Assembly (NCBI GenBank): GCA_016776525.1
Contig: JADHTD010000197.1
Coordinates: 1 to 5,573, forward strand
DNA from: Rhodospirillales bacterium
GTDB taxonomy: Bacteria > Pseudomonadota > Alphaproteobacteria > Rhodospirillales > JADHTD01
DNA length: 5,573 nt
Direction of reading: 5' to 3'
Part shown: one piece after another, positions 1-5,538 of the stretch
How the letters are laid out: every line of letters begins with the position of its first letter
How positions within the stretch are numbered: position 1 is the first letter of the stretch
Notes under the pieces: model-generated
Seen by the model: the letters and a program-made list of their open reading frames with translations, nothing else
Databases searched by the model: none
What the model was told of the DNA's origin: nothing
Made by a program: the position numbers and the translations under genes

Positions 1-308
1 TCAAGACTTTGAAATTAAACAAAAGAATGGATTTCCGGGGAAAGATTCGGACACGATCCCACCGCCTCACCCAGCAGGTGAACAGGAAAGAGTGTCGATC
101 GTAATGCAATAAATTAAAGCGTCATCTGTCCACTATCGGAAATAAAGCAGGCATCTATTTCATAGGTGGATAATGTCCGCTTCTGGCTAAGACCGGACTC
201 GTTTGGCTATCTGTGTTGACGTCCACTGCTGACCCGAAGCTCTCATAAAAAGATATTACGAATCCGATCATGTCCTCCCCCCTTCATTGGCCAATCCACA
301 GCTAATTA
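1..308. other. AT-richer region without a convincing gene
   Basis: No open frame here has a start, a ribosome site and recognisable protein content together. The plus frame from position 2 is open for 36 codons to a TAA at 110-112 and could be the tail of a gene entering from the left. It resembles nothing I know, and two minus-strand frames over the same stretch are about as open, so I do not call it. The region is lower in GC than the pha genes and contains three copies of a short diverged repeat at 128-244, listed separately. I see no tRNA and no clear terminator. Confidence 0.5.
128..244. repeat. Diverged palindrome-like repeat cluster, three copies
   Basis: Three units of 24-25 bp lie at 128-152, 175-198 and 221-244, with starts 47 and 46 bp apart. 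Each begins with GTCC followed by CT or GCTT, has a CGG, TGG or TGA core, and ends in an AAGC-like or CGGAC-like arm. The idealised unit would be GTCCGCTT, about 8 bp, then AAGCGGAC, which is an inverted repeat. The copies are well diverged: the second ends AAGACCGGAC and the third CGAAGCTCTC. Two related units lie at 941-1013 on the other side of the ORF at 309-881. The match is by eye; chance similarity is less likely given the regular spacing but is not excluded. Confidence 0.4.
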
Positions 309-881
309 TTGAACCCTACATCAGACAGGTGCATAAGAGATGGGGGGCAAAACCCTGATATTCTTGAGAAGGTCGACAGTATAATTTCGCATGCTCAAAT
401 GAACGTGGGCGTGTGTATCGGGACACTTCCTGACGGAATCGAAGACATGCGTTCATATTACTGTTGTCGGAGATTTTTGATTTCTCCGTCAATCATGTCG
501 ACGCTTAAAACGCCCCTGGCAACACTTGATATTGATTGGACGGTCAAGACTCTCGATCCAATTATTGCCGCTTGTCATAACAAGCATGATATTGCATTCG
601 AGTTTCGCAAGACTTACCCGCCCCATAATGTTTTCCGGTGCGGGGCTATGGTCTTTAACCCCGGTTTGGGAGAAAAATTTCTCTTGCGCGCAGCGCGCAT
701 TATGGCCGACGCCTTTGACAGCGGTATACCTTCTTTGTGGAAACTCGACCAAATCGCCTTTCTAAGGGCGTATACGGCTCTGACAAAAACGACTGATGAA
801 CCGAAAATTTTGGATATTGGCTCCCTGGACGCATGCTTCAATAACATCCAGGACCTTGAGTTCAAGAAGGTAACTTTTTGA
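309..881 (+). CDS. Glycosyltransferase-like protein, probably 5'-truncated
   Basis: The frame encodes up to 190 residues. The middle and C-terminal part recall nucleotide-diphospho-sugar-transferase-like domains found in some alphaproteobacterial proteins. There is a YYCCRRFL segment at residues 50-57, an LDIDW stretch at 73-77 like a metal-binding DxD, a CGAMVFN strand at 111-117 and a KLDQIAFLRAY segment at 145-155. The part expected before residue 30 in such domains is missing. The start is doubtful: an in-frame TAA lies at 303-305, so only TTG at 309 or ATG at 399 or 447 is available, and none has a clear ribosome site. Base composition is lower in GC than in the pha genes, and repeat clusters flank it. 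I infer a remnant of a larger transferred gene. It could also be a short intact gene; the substrate is unknown. Confidence 0.45.
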   Translation: MNPTSDRCIRDGGQNPDILEKVDSIISHAQMNVGVCIGTLPDGIEDMRSYYCCRRFLISPSIMSTLKTPLATLDIDWTVKTLDPIIAACHNKHDIAFEFRKTYPPHNVFRCGAMVFNPGLGEKFLLRAARIMADAFDSGIPSLWKLDQIAFLRAYTALTKTTDEPKILDIGSLDACFNNIQDLEFKKVTF

Positions 882-1134
882 TAAGTGAGAGGGAGTTACC
901 TCGTTGGACAGTATGGACCAAAGCGGAGTTTTGGCTCAACGTTCGCTTGTGGCTATAAGCAGACACTATAAAGGCCGTCGATATATATGTTTGCTTACTG
1001 GGATAAAGCGGACGCCGGACCTATGTTTTTGTGACTCGACCCCAATCGGTGGGAACCAGGCTATAGCATATTCAAGGTGCCGATGAGTGGAGGTCAGGCT
1101 TCCGTATGGGAACGGGATCAAGCGGCCGAAAAAA
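882..1134. other. Intergenic region between the ORF at 309-881 and the phaR 3' end
   Basis: No gene is supported here. A 60-codon plus-strand frame at 904-1086 shows no domain-like content and overlaps repeat units, so I treat it as chance. The stretch contains two repeat units (941-964 and 989-1013) and an AT-rich ATATATAT run near 981-988. A bulged hairpin at 1098-1123 has arms GCTTCCGT and ACGG...AAGC and lies downstream of phaR, but no T-run follows it on the minus strand, so it does not look like a standard intrinsic terminator. Confidence 0.5.
941..1013. repeat. Diverged palindrome-like repeat cluster, two copies
   Basis: Units at 941-964 and 989-1013 start 48 bp apart. The first opens GTTCGCTT and closes TAAGCAGAC. 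The second opens GTTTGCTT and closes AAAGCGGAC. The arms are near-complementary, so each could form an imperfect stem. They resemble the units at 128-244 in sequence, length and spacing. A possible further half-unit containing AAAGCGGAG lies at 920-928, at a shorter distance. Confidence 0.42.
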
Positions 1135-1770
1135 TCAGCCGTCGTCGGTGATCTTGTCCAGCTGCTTTTTCAATTCGGTGAACTTGGTGCGCAATTCTTC
1201 CAATTGCTGTTCCGGGGTAATGCCGGTTCCGGCAGCATTGGCCCCGGAGACATTGGCCGCGGCGGACCCGCCCCCATTGGGGCGAACGGCGCCGTTTTCA
1301 TTGCCGGCATAGAACGGCGAAAACATTTTTACGGCCTGTTCGAACATGGCCATGTTCTGTTTGCCCATTTCCTCGAACTGGCCGAACGGCATAAGGCCGT
1401 CAAAGGCGTCCTGCATGTAGTTGCGCATCTGCTCCTGGTTGCGGGCAAACGAATGCATGGAGGTTTCCAGATAACTGGGAACCAGGGCCTGCAGGCTGTC
1501 GCCGTAGAAACTGATCAGGTGGCGGAGAAAACTGATCGGCAGCAGGTGTTGCCCCTTTGACTCCTCGTCGACGATAATGTGGGTGAGCACGGAACGGGTG
1601 ATGTCTTCGCCGGATTTGGCGTCGTAAACGACGAAGTCGATGCCGTCTTTGACCATCTGGGACAGGTTGTCCAGCGTCACGTAGCTGCTGGTTGCCGTGT
1701 TGTAGAGACGCCGGTTGGCGTATTTTTTAATTGTGATCGGCTGGTTGTCCGAACCTGAGGCCTTGGCCAT
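1135..1770 (-). CDS. phaR: PhaR, PHB-responsive transcriptional repressor
   Basis: The 211-residue product matches the PhaR family of polyhydroxyalkanoate synthesis repressors. The N-terminal DNA-binding/PHB accumulation domain (PHB_acc_N type) spans about residues 11-72, with the hallmark IKKYANRRLYNT at 14-25, YVTLDNL at 30-36 and DFVVYDAKSGEDITR at 45-59. A second PHB_acc segment follows at about 76-115 (LLPISFLRHLISFYGDSLQ), then a Gly/Ala/Asn-rich linker at about 155-184 and a predicted coiled coil at 185-207. ATG at 1768-1770 is preceded by GGAG (complement of 1779-1782) with 8 nt spacing. Known of the family: PhaR represses phasin, pha and its own genes, and leaves DNA on binding nascent PHB. 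It is divergent from the synthase genes, with a TGC-rich candidate operator between. Length and motifs look intact. Confidence 0.95.
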   Translation of the reverse strand: MAKASGSDNQPITIKKYANRRLYNTATSSYVTLDNLSQMVKDGIDFVVYDAKSGEDITRSVLTHIIVDEESKGQHLLPISFLRHLISFYGDSLQALVPSYLETSMHSFARNQEQMRNYMQDAFDGLMPFGQFEEMGKQNMAMFEQAVKMFSPFYAGNENGAVRPNGGGSAAANVSGANAAGTGITPEQQLEELRTKFTELKKQLDKITDDG

Positions 1771-1838
1771 GGTGTCGACTCCACTTTTTTAGGCGTTTTA
1801 AGGACGATGCCGGGCCACCCGCCCCTCAATGGCATCAA

Positions 1839-1867
1839 GTTCTATCATTTCCCGGATTTTGCTGCAA
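1839..1867 (-). promoter_or_regulatory. Candidate phaR promoter
   Basis: On the minus strand a TTGCAG -35-like box (complement of 1862-1867) lies 17 bp from a TAGAAC -10-like box (complement of 1839-1844). The -35 box falls inside the TGC-rich element at 1860-1871, which would fit PhaR repressing its own gene. The matches to the sigma-70 consensus are only partial (three and four of six), so this rests mainly on spacing and position. Confidence 0.33.
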
Positions 1868-1871
1868 TGCA
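1860..1871 (+). promoter_or_regulatory. Candidate PhaR operator 1 (TGCTGCAATGCA)
   Basis: This 12-bp TGC-rich element lies in the phaR/accessory-gene divergent region. It is matched at 11 of 12 positions by the minus-strand sequence at 3447-3458 upstream of phaA. It contains the short palindrome TTGC-T-GCAA (1859-1867). PhaR proteins studied in other proteobacteria are known to bind TGC-rich sites near pha and phasin genes. That this one is bound is inference from repetition and placement. Confidence 0.5.
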
Positions 1872-1879
1872 ATGAAATG

Positions 1880-1908
1880 TTCCTTCAGCCCGCCCGCCAC
1901 GATATAGT
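1880..1908 (+). promoter_or_regulatory. Candidate promoter for the accessory gene and phaC
   Basis: A weak TTCCTT -35-like box (1880-1885) is followed after 17 bp by a TATAGT -10-like box (1903-1908). Transcription would begin near 1915, leaving a leader of about 18 nt before the ATG at 1933. The candidate PhaR operator ends 8 bp upstream of the -35 box, similar to the arrangement before phaA. The -10 match is good and the -35 match poor. Confidence 0.33.
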
Positions 1909-1932
1909 AGCGCCAACATTGAGCATGGGGTA

Positions 1933-2358
1933 ATGATGGGAAAAGCACCGGATTTGGACGCCTTGGCCAAGCAGTATCTCGACCTCTGGCAGTCGCAGAT
2001 GGCGGGTATGGCCGCCGACCGCAACGTCGCCGAGATCATGTCCAAAACCATCGAACTGATGAATGCGGGTGCAGCCGGTGTCATTTCCATGGCACAATCG
2101 GGGCTGACGCCCGCCAAGGAGACGCAAGCGCGTGACGGAACAGCAAACAACCCCGCCGCCCGAGGACCCGCAGACGGCGGCCAAGCCGTGGCAGATAGGA
2201 CCCCGCCCGCTGCCGCTGCACATGGCCATCCAGACCATGATCTGGATGAGTTCGCGCGCCGCCTTGCCGCACTTGAAGAACGGATCGCTGCCCTGGAGGC
2301 CGGAACTGGCGGCGGCCGTGGAAAAGCTGCAACAAAACCTGGGCGGCGTCGATCTTAA
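1933..2358 (+). CDS. Putative PHA synthase accessory protein (PhaE/PhaM/phasin-like)
   Basis: The 141-residue product begins with an amphipathic helical segment (about 5-45, including YLDLWQSQMAGMAADR at 15-30), then a Pro/Ala/Gly-rich linker (about 58-100), a short coiled coil (LDEFARRLAALEERIAALEAG, about 104-124) and a basic tail rich in Lys and Arg (129-141). This order recalls small helical synthase partners such as PhaM or a shortened PhaE, but no diagnostic motif allows a firm family name; PhaE proteins are usually much longer. The gene lies just upstream of phaC and overlaps it by 227 bp in another frame, so residues 67-141 share DNA with PhaC residues 1-75. The start is ATG 1933 or ATG 1936; GGGG at 1927-1930 suits 1936 better. 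A likely role is promoting synthase assembly or granule placement (inference). Confidence 0.6.
   Translation: MMGKAPDLDALAKQYLDLWQSQMAGMAADRNVAEIMSKTIELMNAGAAGVISMAQSGLTPAKETQARDGTANNPAARGPADGGQAVADRTPPAAAAHGHPDHDLDEFARRLAALEERIAALEAGTGGGRGKAATKPGRRRS
2116..2121 (+). promoter_or_regulatory. Ribosome binding site for phaC, inside the upstream gene
   Basis: AAGGAG lies 10 nt before the GTG at 2132, within the coding sequence of the accessory gene. It supports the long phaC form starting at GTG rather than an internal ATG such as 2222, and so supports the 227-bp overlap. Confidence 0.6.
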
Positions 2359-3406
2359 GCTTTTCGACGAAGCCGTAGAGGCCGAGTCGCGCCGCCGCCT
2401 CGGCAATTTCGCCGACGGGGTCAAGGCTTACCAGACCCTATCGCGGCCACCGCGGCCGGATGATGTCCCCACAATCTGGCAGCAGGGAACGACGCGGCTG
2501 CTCGATTACGGGGCCACCCATGACACCGCCAAGGACGGTCCCCCCATCCTCTGCGTACCGTCGCTGATCAACCGGGCCTATGTCTTGGACCTGACCCGCC
2601 AACGCAGTTTGATGCGGGATCTCGCCAAACAGGGGTTCCGCCCCCTGCTGGTCGATTGGGACGGACCGGGGCCGGCGGAACAGGGTTATTCGTTGTCCGA
2701 TTACATCGGCGGGCGGCTGGAAAGCGCCTTGGATGCGGCAACCGAAATCACCGGCCGGCCGGTTACCGTGCTCGGCTACTGTATGGGCGGCCTGTTGGCC
2801 CTGGCCCTGGCCCAACGCAAACCGGACCAGGTGGCGGCGCTGGCCCTGCTGGCCACGCCGTGGGACTTCCACGCGCCGGATGCCGCCGCCGTGCGCATGC
2901 TGCGCGCCGTCGCCCCGCAACTGGCGGTGATGATCGACACTCTCGGCCTGATGCCGGTGGACATGTTGCAGGCGATGTTCGCCAGCCTCGACCCGACCAT
3001 GGCCATCCGCAAGTTCCAGGCCTTTGCCCGCCTCGACAAACGTTCCGCCAAGGCGCGGCATTTCATCGCCCTCGAGGACTGGCTCAACGACGGCGTGCCG
3101 CTGACCGGACCGGTGGCCCGCGAGTGCCTGTTCGATTGGTACCTGGGCAACACCCCGGCCCGGGGAACCTGGAGCGTCAAGGACCGTCCCGTGCGGCCCG
3201 AGGAAGTGACGACGCCGACGCTGGCCATCATCCCCGAACAGGATTACATCGTGCCGCCGGAATCCGCCGCCCCACTGGCCGCCCTGTTGCCCAAGGTGGA
3301 GAGCCGGGTGGTGGCCGCCGGCCACATCGGCATGGTCGTCGGTTCCCGCGGCCCGACGCTTCTCTATCCCCTGCTCGGCGACTGGTTCAGGGACCATCTC
3401 CGGTAA
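2132..3406 (+). CDS. phaC: Poly(3-hydroxyalkanoate) synthase PhaC
   Basis: The 424-residue product is an alpha/beta-hydrolase-fold PHA synthase that polymerises (R)-3-hydroxyacyl-CoA, releasing CoA, at the granule surface. The lipase-like box GYCMGG at 215-220 gives nucleophile Cys217, with Asp371 (PEQDYIVPP) and His398 (AAGHIGM) completing the triad. Spacings of 154 and 27 residues are close to those in the Cupriavidus enzyme. Other synthase features are LCVPSLINRAYVLDL at 140-154, the DWDGPG stretch at 175-180 and LEDWLNDG at 314-321. The length is between class III PhaC (about 355) and class I (about 560-600), so the N-terminal domain is short. The GTG start is chosen for its AAGGAG site and because the N-terminal PRPLPLH segment (24-30) looks like part of the protein. 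A partner gene directly upstream suggests a two-component synthase, but the class is unresolved. Confidence 0.9.
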   Translation: MTEQQTTPPPEDPQTAAKPWQIGPRPLPLHMAIQTMIWMSSRAALPHLKNGSLPWRPELAAAVEKLQQNLGGVDLKLFDEAVEAESRRRLGNFADGVKAYQTLSRPPRPDDVPTIWQQGTTRLLDYGATHDTAKDGPPILCVPSLINRAYVLDLTRQRSLMRDLAKQGFRPLLVDWDGPGPAEQGYSLSDYIGGRLESALDAATEITGRPVTVLGYCMGGLLALALAQRKPDQVAALALLATPWDFHAPDAAAVRMLRAVAPQLAVMIDTLGLMPVDMLQAMFASLDPTMAIRKFQAFARLDKRSAKARHFIALEDWLNDGVPLTGPVARECLFDWYLGNTPARGTWSVKDRPVRPEEVTTPTLAIIPEQDYIVPPESAAPLAALLPKVESRVVAAGHIGMVVGSRGPTLLYPLLGDWFRDHLR

Positions 3407-3446
3407 TTTTCCATCACGCGGATTTTTCTGTCACGCCCCATTATGG

Positions 3447-3458
3447 TGCAGTGCAGCA
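3447..3458 (-). promoter_or_regulatory. Candidate PhaR operator 2
   Basis: On the minus strand this reads TGCTGCACTGCA, differing from the element at 1860-1871 at one position. It lies in the 154-bp phaC-phaA gap, 9 bp upstream of a candidate -35 box for phaA. The opposite orientation would be tolerated if the bound unit is roughly symmetrical. Binding by PhaR is inferred. Confidence 0.5.
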
Positions 3459-3467
3459 TTTTTTCAG

Positions 3468-3496
3468 TTGCCTTTCCCAGTAAGGAACGATACAAC
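3468..3496 (+). promoter_or_regulatory. Candidate phaA promoter
   Basis: TTGCCT at 3468-3473 is separated by 17 bp from TACAAC at 3491-3496, a reasonable partial match to a sigma-70 type promoter. It would give phaA-phaB their own transcript start, with a leader of roughly 57 nt, in addition to any read-through from phaC. Confidence 0.38.
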
Positions 3497-3508
3497 GCTT
3501 TAAAACAG

Positions 3509-3525
3509 GGGAGGCACGGCCTCTC
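3509..3525 (+). other. Short hairpin in the phaA leader
   Basis: GGGAGGC and GCCTCTC can pair as a 7-bp stem (one G-U pair) around the loop ACG. The sequence after it is AATAAACC rather than a T-run, so it is not a typical intrinsic terminator. It lies downstream of the candidate phaA promoter and could act as a 5' end stabiliser or be incidental. Confidence 0.3.
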
Positions 3526-3560
3526 AATAAACCGTCACAGCATTAACCAGGAGACGCCCG

Positions 3561-4736
3561 ATGAGCGAAGTCGTCATTGCCGGGGCCGCCCGTACCCCCG
3601 TCGGTTCTTTTAATGGAAGCCTCAGTTCCCTTTCCGCCCATGCCCTTGGCGAAATCGCCATCCGCGAAGCCCTGAGCCGGGCCAAGGTTGATCCCGCCGA
3701 CGTTTCGGAAGTGATCATGGGTCAGATTCTCAGCGCCGGCGCCGGTCAGAACCCGGCCCGCCAGGCTGCTGTCAACGCCGGTATCCCGGTCGAAAAAACG
3801 GCCTACGGCATCAACCAGTTGTGCGGCTCCGGCCTGCGCACGGTGGCGCTGGGTTACCAGGCCATCAGCATGGGGGATTCGGCGATTGTCGTCGCCGGCG
3901 GCCAGGAAAGCATGAGCCAGGCCCCCCACTGCATGCACCTGCGCAACGGCACCAAGATGGGCGACACCGACTTCATTGACACCATGATCCGCGACGGCCT
4001 GTGGGATGCCTTCAACGGCTACCACATGGGCACCACCGCCGAAAACGTCGCCGAGAAATGGCAGATCACCCGCGAAGAACAGGACGCCTTCGCCGCCGCC
4101 TCCCAGAACAAGGCGGAAGCGGCCCTTAAAGCGGGTAAGTTCAAGGACGAAGTCGTTCCCGTCACCATCAAGACCCGCAAAGGTGAAACCGTCGTCGACG
4201 AGGACGAATACCCGAAACCCGGCGTCACCGCCGAAGGCCTCGGCGGCCTGCGCCCAGCCTTTTCCAAGGACGGCACGGTAACCGCCGGCAACGCGTCGGG
4301 CATCAACGACGGGGCCGCCGCCCTGATTCTGATGAGCAAGGAAGAAGCCGACAAACGCGGCATCGAGCCGCTGGCCCGCATCGTTTCCTGGGCCACCGAA
4401 GGCGTCGATCCGTCGATCATGGGCTCCGGCCCGATTCCGGCCAGCCGCAGCGCCCTGGAAAAAGCCGGCTGGACCACCGACGACCTGGACCTGATTGAAG
4501 CCAACGAAGCTTTCGCCGCCCAGGCCTGCGCCGTCAATAAGGACCTCGGCTGGGACACCGACAAGGTCAACGTCAACGGCGGCGCCATCGCCCTCGGCCA
4601 TCCAATCGGCGCTTCCGGCGCCCGTGTCCTGGTTACCCTGCTCCATGAGATGAAACGCCGTGACGCCAAGAAGGGTCTAGCGACGCTGTGCATCGGCGGC
4701 GGTATGGGTATCGCCATGTGCGTCGAACGCGGCTAA
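3561..4736 (+). CDS. phaA: Acetyl-CoA acetyltransferase (beta-ketothiolase) PhaA
   Basis: The 391-residue product is a full-length biosynthetic thiolase that condenses two acetyl-CoA into acetoacetyl-CoA, the first step of PHB synthesis, in the cytoplasm. The acylated cysteine is Cys88 in NQLCGSGLR, His347 lies in GGAIALGHPIGASGAR, and the second active cysteine is Cys377 in CIGGGMG. These are one residue short of the Zoogloea ramigera numbering (89, 348, 378), which shows how collinear the protein is. NEAFAAQ at 315-321 is also conserved. ATG at 3561 has AGGAG at 3549-3553 with 7 nt spacing. phaB follows 64 bp downstream with no terminator visible between, so the two are probably co-transcribed. 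Thiolases of fatty acid breakdown are related, but the phaB neighbour makes PhaA the best call. Confidence 0.96.
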   Translation: MSEVVIAGAARTPVGSFNGSLSSLSAHALGEIAIREALSRAKVDPADVSEVIMGQILSAGAGQNPARQAAVNAGIPVEKTAYGINQLCGSGLRTVALGYQAISMGDSAIVVAGGQESMSQAPHCMHLRNGTKMGDTDFIDTMIRDGLWDAFNGYHMGTTAENVAEKWQITREEQDAFAAASQNKAEAALKAGKFKDEVVPVTIKTRKGETVVDEDEYPKPGVTAEGLGGLRPAFSKDGTVTAGNASGINDGAAALILMSKEEADKRGIEPLARIVSWATEGVDPSIMGSGPIPASRSALEKAGWTTDDLDLIEANEAFAAQACAVNKDLGWDTDKVNVNGGAIALGHPIGASGARVLVTLLHEMKRRDAKKGLATLCIGGGMGIAMCVERG

Positions 4737-4800
4737 AGTAATAGCCGGTAAAAGCCGAACATATAAATAAAAGCAGAATAATACCCAAGGGAGAGCAGTT

Positions 4801-5523
4801 ATGGGGCGAGTAGCAGTAGTCACTGGGGGCACCCGGGGCATAGGCCATGACATCAGCGTTGCGTTGATGGAAGCCGGGTATAAGGTGGCCGCCAATTTCC
4901 ACGGCAATGTCGAGGCCGCCAAGAAATTCCAAAAAGAAACCAACATCCCCGTTTATAAATTCGATGTCGGCGATTACGATGCCTGCAAGGAATCCGTTGA
5001 AAAGATCACCCATGACCTGGGGCCGATCGATATCCTCATCAACAACGCCGGCATTACCCGGGACGGCACCCTGCACCGCATGGATTTCGAGCAATGGGAT
5101 GCGGTCATCCAGACCAACCTGTCGTCGTGCTTCAACATGTCGCGCTGCGTCATCGAAACCATGCGCGAACACGGCTTCGGCCGCATCATCAACATCGGTT
5201 CGATCAACGGCCAGGCCGGTCAATACGGCCAGGTCAACTACGCCGCCGCCAAGTCGGGAATCCATGGTTTTACCAAGGCGCTGTCGCTGGAAGGCGCCGG
5301 CAAGGGCATCACCGTCAACGCCATTGCACCGGGCTATGTGGACACCGAAATGGTCCGCGCCGTACCGCAGGAAGTGCTCAACAAGATCATCGCCATGATC
5401 CCGGTCGGACGGCTGGGTACGGCCAGGGACATCGCCCGCGCCGTTCTCTTCCTGGCTGCCGACGATGCCGACTTCATCACCGGTTCGACCCTCTCGGTGA
5501 ACGGCGGCCAGCACCGTTATTAG
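4801..5523 (+). CDS. phaB: Acetoacetyl-CoA reductase PhaB
   Basis: The 240-residue product is a short-chain dehydrogenase/reductase that reduces acetoacetyl-CoA to (R)-3-hydroxybutyryl-CoA, normally with NADPH. The cofactor-binding motif TGGTRGIG is at 8-15, NNAG at 81-84, Asn106 in QTNL, catalytic Ser134 in NIGSINGQAGQYGQ, and Tyr147 with Lys151 in NYAAAKSG. The SINGQ...GQ.NY pattern around the active site is typical of PhaB and separates it from most FabG proteins. The AT-rich 64-bp leader ends with AAGGGAGAG, a strong ribosome site 5 nt before ATG 4801. It is next to phaA, as in many PHB operons. The C-terminal VNGGQHRY looks complete. Confidence 0.95.
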   Translation: MGRVAVVTGGTRGIGHDISVALMEAGYKVAANFHGNVEAAKKFQKETNIPVYKFDVGDYDACKESVEKITHDLGPIDILINNAGITRDGTLHRMDFEQWDAVIQTNLSSCFNMSRCVIETMREHGFGRIINIGSINGQAGQYGQVNYAAAKSGIHGFTKALSLEGAGKGITVNAIAPGYVDTEMVRAVPQEVLNKIIAMIPVGRLGTARDIARAVLFLAADDADFITGSTLSVNGGQHRY

Positions 5524-5538
5524 AGATAGAACTCCCTG

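Noticed and set aside
2..112. 36-codon open stretch that could be the C-terminus of an upstream gene
   Set aside because: The residues resemble nothing I recognise, and minus-strand frames are about equally open over the same bases.
128..1013. CRISPR array
   Set aside because: Units are imperfectly palindromic and strongly diverged, with only two or three per cluster, and no cas gene is present.
904..1086. 60-codon plus-strand frame
   Set aside because: No domain-like sequence, poor start context, and it covers the diverged repeat units.
1098..1123. Bulged hairpin downstream of phaR as a terminator
   Set aside because: The stem is interrupted by a 4-nt bulge and no T-run follows on the minus strand.
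1087..1560. 157-codon plus-strand frame across the 3' part of phaR
   Set aside because: It is the antisense shadow of phaR; no ribosome site and no domain-like content.
2438..3397. 319-codon antisense frame over phaC, and a 275-codon plus frame at 2656-3483
   Set aside because: Both are low-complexity shadow translations (His/Gln/Gly-rich or Arg/Gly/Pro-rich) of the well-supported phaC frame.
3543..4646. 367-codon open frame antisense to phaA
   Set aside because: It mirrors the phaA coding frame in GC-rich DNA. The translation is Gly/Ala/Val/Asp-rich with no recognisable domain, while phaA is certain.
4633..5514. 293-codon antisense frame over phaB
   Set aside because: It is a shadow of the phaB frame extending through the intergenic gap, with no recognisable motif.
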